From the NCBI GenBank assembly GCA_037146835.1, contig JBAWWI010000069.1, forward strand, positions 1-10,996: 10,996 nucleotides of DNA, written 5' to 3'. Below, in pieces: positions 6,916 through 10,996 of the stretch. The first letter of the stretch is position 1, and the number at the start of each line of letters is the position of its first letter. A model generated the notes under the pieces. It was not told the DNA's origin. It searched no databases and worked only from the letters and a program-made list of their open reading frames with translations. Source of the stretch: IMCC26256 sp037146835. Its GTDB lineage: Bacteria > Actinomycetota > Acidimicrobiia > IMCC26256. A program made the translations under genes and the position numbers.

Positions 6916-7359
6916 GTGTTTCGCATGATCGAAGAGGCACATGCACTAATTGATGCTCATCTCTTTGGGCCTATAAGTGACGAACCTGCAATTCAGCACG
7001 TTGAGTACGAGGCCGAACTACGTCGGTGGTACGTGCGCTTCGGGTGCGACGGGCGCGACGCGGCAACGATTTATTTTGACCTACATCAGCGAACTCTCCG
7101 GCACGAGCTCTATTTTCTCCCCGCACCAGAGGACCAGGAGCGCAAGGCCGAGTTAGCGATCTGGGTACTTCAACGCAACCATGATCTCTACGGAACACGA
7201 TTCTCGATGGGGCCAGAGGGGGATATCTACCTAACTGGGCGTTTAGCCCTAGAGCACCTAACTGTGGGTGAGCTTGACCGAATTATTGGCGTTCTATACG
7301 AGGTAGTCGAGCGTTGGTTTGGGGCTGCGGTAAAGATCGCTTACGGCCCTAGACCCTGA
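6916..7359 (+). CDS. YbjN-domain protein
   Basis: 147 residues from GTG 6916; ATG 6925 is an equally possible start and gives 144. The sequence (ELRRWYVRFGCDGRDAATIY, LRHELYFLPAPEDQ, VLQRNHDLYGTRFSMGPEGD, IYLTGRLALEHLTVGELDRI) fits the YbjN / type III secretion chaperone-like fold. Proteins of this family are commonly found next to mshA in actinobacteria (for example beside mshA in mycobacteria), and that position is kept here, 34 bp downstream. No enzymatic residues are apparent; the function is unknown. There is no clear ribosome binding site. Confidence 0.8.
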   Translation: MFRMIEEAHALIDAHLFGPISDEPAIQHVEYEAELRRWYVRFGCDGRDAATIYFDLHQRTLRHELYFLPAPEDQERKAELAIWVLQRNHDLYGTRFSMGPEGDIYLTGRLALEHLTVGELDRIIGVLYEVVERWFGAAVKIAYGPRP

Positions 7360-7390
7360 TTGATGGTTACCAAATCTTTCCTTGTAGAGC

Positions 7391-7513
7391 GCTCCGTGCG
7401 GGGATAGTTTCGGTGGGTCGAGACCGAGAGGTTGCGACGACGGTGCGGCCCGAGGTGCACGGAGCCCACCCCGTTCGGGGAAGTGCGGGGTACGGCGAAG
7501 GTCCCTCGGGCCG
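7391..7513 (+). ncRNA. Candidate structured RNA with interleaved (pseudoknot) stems
   Basis: The 7360-7670 gap holds two long perfect stems that cross. Stem A pairs GCTCCGTGC (7391-7399) with GCACGGAGC (7457-7465), 9 bp. Stem B pairs CGGCCCGAGG (7446-7455) with CCTCGGGCCG (7504-7513), 10 bp. The 5' arm of B is inside the loop of A, one base from A's 3' arm, which is an H-type pseudoknot arrangement. Two hairpins fit in the loops: 7408-7414 with 7423-7429 (one G-U pair on the plus strand), and CCCC-GTTC-GGGG (7469-7480). TTGATG (7360-7365) and TGTAGA (7383-7388), 17 bp apart, are a weak possible promoter, but would start inside stem A. It matches no RNA family I recognise (not RNase P, tmRNA, SRP or 6S). 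It could be an independent RNA or the proC leader. Confidence 0.45.
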
Positions 7514-7572
7514 ATCCGCGTCACGATCCGCGTCACGACCCTCCACACGACCCTCCTTACAACCCTCGTCAA
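7513..7572 (+). repeat. Degenerate 12-bp tandem repeat, five copies
   Basis: Units are GATCCGCGTCAC (7513-7524 and 7525-7536, identical), GACCCTCCACAC (7537), GACCCTCCTTAC (7549) and AACCCTCGTCAA (7561-7572). The first base of the array is also the last base of stem B of the candidate RNA. The unit is four codons long, so one plus frame reads DPRH-like tetrapeptides and the minus strand reads VTRI-like ones, but neither has a convincing start or wider coding character. Best read as a noncoding minisatellite; function unknown. Confidence 0.75.
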
Positions 7573-7657
7573 GATGGAGTTGCCGTGATCACTAGATATC
7601 AGCACGCTGTTTCGCGACTTGTTCTCTAACCTCCCGCAAACTCTCCCGCGCCGCGGT

Positions 7658-7670
7658 TACCCTCGCAGGT
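7658..7670 (+). promoter_or_regulatory. Putative leaderless -10 element of proC
   Basis: TACCCT (7658-7663) is followed by 7 nt and ATG 7671. AGG at 7667-7669 is too close to the ATG for a normal ribosome binding site. If used, proC would be leaderless and the RNA candidate upstream would not be its leader. Confidence 0.35.
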
Positions 7671-8477
7671 ATGAAGCGCATTGCAATACTTGGCGGCGGG
7701 CGTATGGGGGAGGCACTCCTCATGGGCCTTCTCAATGGCGGCTATGAAGCGAGTGCCATCAGCATCGCGGAGCAGCACCTAGAGCGCTGTAAAGAGATTG
7801 AGAAGAACGCTCCAGGGGTAACGGTCGGCGCAGATGCATCAACAATCGTTGCGGGTTCCGACCTAGTGATTGTGGCGGTTAAGCCCAATGATGTTGCGAG
7901 TGTTCTAGAGGGAGCTCGAGACTCGATTTTGCCGAGCGCGTGCATACTCTCGATTGCAGCAGGGATCACGATTGCCGATCTTGAGTCCCTAGTTCCGGGA
8001 CGCGCAGTAATTCGAGCCATGCCTAATACTCCGGCTTTGGTTGGTCGCGGCGCAACAGCGATTGTTCTGAGCAGCCTCGCGACCGAGTCAGATGCCGAGA
8101 TGGCGGAGCAGGTTCTTGGTTATGTAGGCATTGTTGAGCGAGTAACAGAGGACTTAATTGATGCAGTAACCGGGCTCTCAGGATCTGGTCCAGCCTATAT
8201 TTTCCTTGTTATTGAGGCTCTTGTTGATGCGGGTATTGAGAATGGACTTCCGCGCGAATTAGTCGAGCGACTTGTCGAGCAGACCGTTGCAGGCTCCATC
8301 GAGTTGCTAATGGCTAGCAGCGAAGGACCGATTGAGTTACGAGCGCAGGTCACCTCACCCGGAGGCACCACCGCTGAAGGGATACGCGCCCTCGAAGAGC
8401 ATGGCCTACGAGCGGCAATTACGGATGCAGTTACTAAAGCCAGGCTTCGCTCAATTGAGTTAGGGCATCGAGAGTGA
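7671..8477 (+). CDS. proC: Pyrroline-5-carboxylate reductase
   Basis: 268 residues, full family length. The N-terminal Rossmann fold has IAILGGGRMGEALLMGLLNG for NAD(P)H, then LVIVAVKPNDV and VIRAMPNTPALVGRGATAI. The C-terminal helical dimer domain has DAVTGLSGSGPAYIFLVIEALVDAG and the ProC signature SPGGTTAEGIRALEEHGLR. It reduces 1-pyrroline-5-carboxylate to proline in the cytoplasm. Its TGA overlaps the GTG start of the next gene (GTGA), so the two are probably coexpressed. All key motifs are intact. Confidence 0.95.
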   Translation: MKRIAILGGGRMGEALLMGLLNGGYEASAISIAEQHLERCKEIEKNAPGVTVGADASTIVAGSDLVIVAVKPNDVASVLEGARDSILPSACILSIAAGITIADLESLVPGRAVIRAMPNTPALVGRGATAIVLSSLATESDAEMAEQVLGYVGIVERVTEDLIDAVTGLSGSGPAYIFLVIEALVDAGIENGLPRELVERLVEQTVAGSIELLMASSEGPIELRAQVTSPGGTTAEGIRALEEHGLRAAITDAVTKARLRSIELGHRE

Positions 8478-9355
8478 CTTCGCGGCCAGCTCACCTCGGA
8501 GATAGACACGAGCAGCAGGGTCGCCCTATAACATCGCACGCCAAATCAGAGCGATCCAAGAGCAGAAGCGGTGACGAAGAGATACTCCGCGCTCATCTAG
8601 CTGGGCGCCACGATTTATTTGGATTTGCTGAGACACAGTCATTCATGCGCAGAGTCGTAGCCGGCACTCCCGAAGCGCTTCTCGGCATGGAGAGATTTAG
8701 CGACCTAACAGATGGCGTAGTTGAGGCAACCGCTCGACACATCTGGGGGTGGGGCGCGCGCGATGCCTCGGCATGGACAGACCCGCACTGCACGATTGCA
8801 GGGATGCGAGCTGGAGTAGTGCGTATCCTCGACGTGGCAAAGCGCGGTGGTGTAATTGCATTCGCAACAGGGCGCCCCGCATCACTCCTCCCTCTATACG
8901 CGGACCTTGCACGCCTAGCCGCGTCGCAGGGAGCGGAGATTTTTGGGGACCTCGATTTTGACGCCCCGGAAAATGGAAGCGCAGAATATGCAAGCCCAGA
9001 TTCTTTGAGGCTCGCGAGCACTACCTTCTCGGCTGGCGGGCGTCCCCGCGCTCGCCTTGTCTGGCAAAATGGAGTTGCGATGATCGCCGATGGGGGTGAT
9101 CTGATCGCTGATACTTCGCTGCGGGCAGCGGATGTGCTCTTCTCCGCAAGCGAGCCCCCAGATTTAGTAGTGGCTGACAGGGGATTTGCTGGAACTGCAA
9201 TTGAGCACGGTTGCGAGGTCGTGGCCTTCGCTGATCTAGATGCCATTGCCCTTGGAGTAGCCGCAGCTAGGGGCCTTCCAGTCACAATCGTTCCAATTCA
9301 AGAGCAGCAGCCGCCTCGTAACTACCGGGTTCTGAGCGCTCTCGGCTATGAGTAA
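8474..9355 (+). CDS. Phosphatase-like protein conserved beside proC in actinobacteria
   Basis: 293 residues from GTG 8474, overlapping the proC stop. The first ~33 residues are Arg/Ser-rich and look unconserved; similarity to actinobacterial proteins annotated as phosphatases seems to begin at EEILRAHLAGRHD, but no in-frame canonical start lies just before that, so the longer form is kept. Recognisable parts are VVRILDVAKRGGVIAFATGR with PASLLPLYADL in the middle and PPDLVVADRGFAGTAIEHGC, then EVVAFADLDAIALGVAAARG, near the end. The arrangement suggests an HAD-like or related Rossmannoid fold, but I cannot identify a catalytic DxDx motif with confidence. Substrate unknown. The gene ends in a 10-bp tandem repeat. 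Confidence 0.65.
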   Translation: MTSRPAHLGDRHEQQGRPITSHAKSERSKSRSGDEEILRAHLAGRHDLFGFAETQSFMRRVVAGTPEALLGMERFSDLTDGVVEATARHIWGWGARDASAWTDPHCTIAGMRAGVVRILDVAKRGGVIAFATGRPASLLPLYADLARLAASQGAEIFGDLDFDAPENGSAEYASPDSLRLASTTFSAGGRPRARLVWQNGVAMIADGGDLIADTSLRAADVLFSASEPPDLVVADRGFAGTAIEHGCEVVAFADLDAIALGVAAARGLPVTIVPIQEQQPPRNYRVLSALGYE

Positions 9356-9380
9356 GGCTGAGTAAGGCTGAGTAAGGCTG
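9351..9380 (+). repeat. 10-bp tandem repeat, three exact copies, over the stop codon
   Basis: AGTAAGGCTG occurs three times without change at 9351-9380. The first copy contains the TAA stop (9353-9355) of the phosphatase-like gene. Because the period is 10, the next TAAs (9363, 9373) fall in the other two frames, so all plus frames are closed here. The 3' end runs into a hairpin. Confidence 0.9.
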
Positions 9381-9407
9381 GGTTCCTCTCGATGGGTCGA
9401 GCCAGCC
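9376..9407 (+). terminator. Hairpin after the proC cluster, possible terminator without U tract
   Basis: GGCTGG (9376-9381) pairs with CCAGCC (9402-9407), and CTCGA (9388-9392) pairs with TCGAG (9397-9401) around a TGGG loop, leaving a 6-nt bulge on the 5' side. The stem is GC-rich and sits just after the gene end, but no run of T follows, so intrinsic termination is uncertain. The rest of 9408-9582 shows only short inverted repeats (for example GGGTACCC, CTCTGA...TCAGAG) and no gene. Confidence 0.35.
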
Positions 9408-9582
9408 AGGCTGAGGCCTGCCCAACAAAGATGCCCAGGAAGACTCAGAATTGGGTACCCGGCTCTGATCTCGTGGCTGCCTCAGATCTCAGAGTCGGAC
9501 ATTGGCAACATTCCCCACGTTCGACATCAGCGGCCACATACCCCTACACTCCCAATCCACCGGAGTGGAGGTCTTACTAATC

Positions 9583-9774
9583 GTGTCACAGCCCTTATCG
9601 AAATCAAGGTTCCTTACAGTGCAGGAGGTTGCAGACCTCATGCGCGTCTCGACCATGACTGTTTATCGAATCATCAAAGCGGGTGACCTTGCAGCCGTTC
9701 GCGTTGGCAGGTCATTCCGAGTGCGCGAATCTGACGTAGACGCCTACCTCGGCGCTCGTTACTCGCAGCAGTAA
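9583..9774 (+). CDS. Excisionase/BldC-type single-HTH DNA-binding protein
   Basis: 63 residues from GTG 9583, chosen because GGAGGT (9567-9572) lies 10 nt upstream and the residues before it (frame open from TTG 9502) are not family-like. Nearly the whole protein is one MerR/excisionase-like winged HTH: SRFLTVQEVADLMRVSTMTV, YRIIKAGDLAAVRVGRSFRV, RESDVDAYL. Small proteins of this kind, including BldC and the mycobacterial protein encoded near proC (Rv0500A), bind DNA cooperatively as regulators; there is no phage context here to suggest a real excisionase. The stop is 4 bp before the next ATG, so it probably shares a transcript with the SAM hydroxide adenosyltransferase gene. Confidence 0.85.
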   Translation: MSQPLSKSRFLTVQEVADLMRVSTMTVYRIIKAGDLAAVRVGRSFRVRESDVDAYLGARYSQQ

Positions 9775-9778
9775 GGGA

Positions 9779-10690
9779 ATGCCGGTGGCGACCCCTCGCC
9801 CTGAGTTCGTATCGTTCCTCTCCGACTACGGATACGCCGACGAGTTTGTGGGTGTCTGTAAATCCGTGATCCTCTCGATCGCTCCGCACCTACAGATCAT
9901 CGACGTAAGTCACAACATTCCTGCGCATGATGTTCGCGCCGGTGCTCTCACTCTCGTGCGCGCTGCTCAGTATCTGCCTCTCGGAATTATTCTCGCCGTT
10001 GTAGACCCAGGTGTCGGCACGGATCGCAGAGCAATTGCAGTACAGACGGAGAGCTGCATTCTGATCGGCCCTGATAACGGCATCCTCGCACCCGCAGTAG
10101 CGATTCTTGGTGGTGCGTTAAGTGCAGTCTCACTTACAAACCCTGATTACCTGCTCGAGTCCGCTGGACCTACATTTGCAGGGCGAGATGTATTCGCTCC
10201 AGCTGCAGGCTTTATTGCCTCTGGAGTTGCTCTCGGTGATTTAGGCGAGAGCATCGACCCTGCGTCGCTTACCCCTGGGATGCTTCCGATCGCAGATACC
10301 GACGGCGACGAGGTTCGCTGCGAGATCTGGTGGATTGATTCGTTTGGTAACGCTCAGCTCAACATCGGGCCGGAGTCGCTCGCGGAGCGCGGCCTCGTAG
10401 TGGGCGATCAGATTGAGGTAAAGATTCGCGACAATGCCGGGATGCTTCGCTGGGTTCACACCTATGCAGATGCCAAGCCATCAGAGTTTGCATTAGTTGT
10501 TGACTCATACGGGCTCTGCTCCTTGGTGCTTGACCGGCGCTCCGCCGCGGCCGAGCATGATCTACGGATTGGGACAGAGGTTCGAATCTCGACTCCGCCT
10601 GCGACTGTTGTGGGGGCCGGAGCAAGAACTGTTAAAGAACCGGTAGTCACTGAGGTCAGCATTACCCGTCCACTAGGAGAAACTGAATGA
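9779..10690 (+). CDS. SAM hydroxide adenosyltransferase-like protein (DUF62 / chlorinase-fluorinase superfamily)
   Basis: 303 residues from ATG 9779. GTG 9785 may be the true start, since AAGGGA (9773-9778) is 6 nt before it but abuts the ATG. Family motifs: FLSDYGYADEFVGVCKSVIL, IIDVSHNIPAHDVRAGA, VVDPGVGTDRRAIAV, LIGPDNGIL, RDVFAPAAGF, and WWIDSFGNAQLNIG in the C-terminal domain. The usual DUF62 enzymes cleave SAM to adenosine and methionine with an Asp-Arg-His triad. Asp76 and Arg83 are present, but the TFHGRD motif is TFAGRD here, so the His is Ala134 (codon GCA 10178-10180). Tyr and Thr features of fluorinase (TYPxTGTTTR) are absent, so it is not a halogenase. It overlaps the small downstream gene (ATGA). 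Confidence 0.88.
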   Translation: MPVATPRPEFVSFLSDYGYADEFVGVCKSVILSIAPHLQIIDVSHNIPAHDVRAGALTLVRAAQYLPLGIILAVVDPGVGTDRRAIAVQTESCILIGPDNGILAPAVAILGGALSAVSLTNPDYLLESAGPTFAGRDVFAPAAGFIASGVALGDLGESIDPASLTPGMLPIADTDGDEVRCEIWWIDSFGNAQLNIGPESLAERGLVVGDQIEVKIRDNAGMLRWVHTYADAKPSEFALVVDSYGLCSLVLDRRSAAAEHDLRIGTEVRISTPPATVVGAGARTVKEPVVTEVSITRPLGETE

Positions 10691-10776
10691 GAAAAGGAAC
10701 GGTCATCACACTCGGCCTGCTTATGGGTTCAATTCTTCTAGCGGCTGTAGCGCAGTTCGTACTGCACGTCGGATAG
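10687..10776 (+). CDS. 29-residue single-pass membrane protein
   Basis: The sequence begins MRKGTVITLGLLMGSILLAA and ends VAQFVLHVG. Arg2 and Lys3 precede one hydrophobic helix (about residues 5-26), so the N-terminus should face the cytoplasm. The ATG overlaps the preceding TGA (ATGA), and AGGAG (10675-10679) lies 7 nt upstream, an ideal ribosome binding site. Overlap, ribosome binding site and composition together support a real gene despite its size. The function is unknown; it may be a small partner or a lipid-bilayer-anchored micropeptide. I know of no named family. Confidence 0.7.
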   Translation: MRKGTVITLGLLMGSILLAAVAQFVLHVG

Positions 10777-10793
10777 CGCCCTCACTTTTCTCG

Positions 10794-10854
10794 AACTTCG
10801 GGTGATAGGTGTCGCTATAGCGACATTAACTACCCGAAGTTGAGGAACTTCGGG
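10794..10854. repeat. Three-arm inverted repeat around a 16-bp perfect palindrome
   Basis: Arm 1 AACTTCGGGT (10794-10803) is the exact reverse complement of arm 2 ACCCGAAGTT (10832-10841). Centred between them, with 6 nt on each side, is the perfect palindrome TGTCGCTATAGCGACA (10810-10825). After GAGG, arm 3 AACTTCGGG (10846-10854) again complements arm 2, giving a compact 9-bp hairpin with a 4-nt loop. Arms 1-2 and 2-3 cannot pair at the same time. No T run follows on either strand, so it is not a classic terminator. It may be a protein-binding or recombination site, or a transcription-end structure for the gene pair upstream. Confidence 0.7.
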
Positions 10855-10945
10855 GCGAAAATGCTTTAGACGCGACAACGCCGCCGGCGGGCACCAGCGG
10901 CACTGTCTTCCGTCTTACAGAGGTTCTGCCTTCTCAGGCCTTACC

Positions 10946-10996
10946 GGTATTCGTCTGACTGGTATTCGTCTGACTGGTATTCGTCTGACTGGTATT
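10946..10996. repeat. 15-bp tandem repeat, truncated by the window end
   Basis: GGTATTCGTCTGACT is repeated exactly at 10946-10960, 10961-10975 and 10976-10990, and GGTATT (10991-10996) begins a fourth copy, so the array continues past the window. The unit is five codons long. The minus frame reads NTSQT repeats ending NTGKA and a stop at 10934-10936, so it could be the 3' end of a minus-strand gene, but other frames are open as well and nothing decides between them. Confidence 0.85.

Noticed and set aside
7413..7629. Short plus and minus open frames in the 7360-7670 gap (Arg/Ser-rich, DPRH-repeat or VTRI-repeat products)
   Set aside because: They overlap each other in several frames, their composition comes from the tandem repeat and GC-rich stems, and none has a convincing start site or family similarity.
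9502..9582. N-terminal extension of the HTH protein from TTG 9502
   Set aside because: The added residues are not family-like, while GTG 9583 has a good ribosome binding site and gives the normal short single-domain protein.
10579..10596. T-loop-like GGTTCGAATC suggesting a tRNA
   Set aside because: It is inside the SAM hydroxide adenosyltransferase coding sequence and no acceptor, D or anticodon arm surrounds it.
9779..10690. Fluorinase or chlorinase
   Set aside because: DPGVGTDRR replaces the TYPxTGTTTR segment of fluorinase and no long loop insertion is visible between it and GPDNG.
10870..10996. Plus-strand open frame with YSSDW repeats over the 15-bp array
   Set aside because: It has no start codon or ribosome binding site, and five of six frames are open through the array, so openness carries no information.

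Overview
The window is a compact, gene-dense stretch of an actinomycetotal chromosome of moderate GC content (estimated by eye in the mid-50s percent). The assignment rests on a mycothiol glycosyltransferase (MshA), an RsiG-type coiled-coil protein, a YbjN-family protein beside mshA, and a proC / phosphatase-like / excisionase-type HTH series that I recall from other actinobacteria such as mycobacteria. Several genes lack a Shine-Dalgarno sequence and instead have a TAnnnT hexamer 6-9 nt before the start codon, as expected for actinobacterial leaderless transcripts. The class within the phylum cannot be fixed from this sequence. No tRNA, rRNA, CRISPR array, transposase or phage gene was seen.

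Layout. (1) 1-1725: a CopC-CopD-YtkA copper-handling membrane protein, entering from the left and missing its 5' end. It converges on a Fur-family repressor (1731-2174, minus). (2) 2175-2210: a 36-bp divergent promoter region between fur and a SirB1-type transglutaminase-like protein (2211-3017), followed by a DksA/TraR-like protein that has lost all four zinc cysteines (3081-3437). (3) 3493-4595: a double-hotdog MaoC dehydratase overlapping a MoaD-like sulfur carrier whose best start is an unusual CTG. (4) 4633-7359: a tight cluster of an RsiG-like c-di-GMP-binding anti-sigma candidate, an XRE regulator, mshA and a YbjN protein. (5) 7360-7670: 311 bp with no convincing gene, holding a predicted pseudoknotted RNA and a degenerate 12-bp tandem repeat. 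(6) 7671-9355: proC overlapping a phosphatase-like gene that ends in a 10-bp tandem repeat. (7) 9583-10776: a single-HTH DNA-binding protein, a SAM hydroxide adenosyltransferase-like protein with an altered catalytic triad, and a 29-residue membrane protein outside normal ORF cut-offs. (8) 10777-10996: gene-poor sequence with a nested palindrome, a three-arm inverted repeat and a 15-bp tandem array running off the right edge.

Most of the coding content is ordinary actinobacterial housekeeping and regulation. The parts most worth a second look are the interleaved-stem RNA at 7391-7513, the RsiG-like protein in which each c-di-GMP motif carries one substitution, the His-to-Ala change in the SAM hydroxide adenosyltransferase, the cysteine-free DksA-like protein, and the palindrome/tandem-repeat region at the right end. 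No single new multi-gene defence or mobile system is evident.
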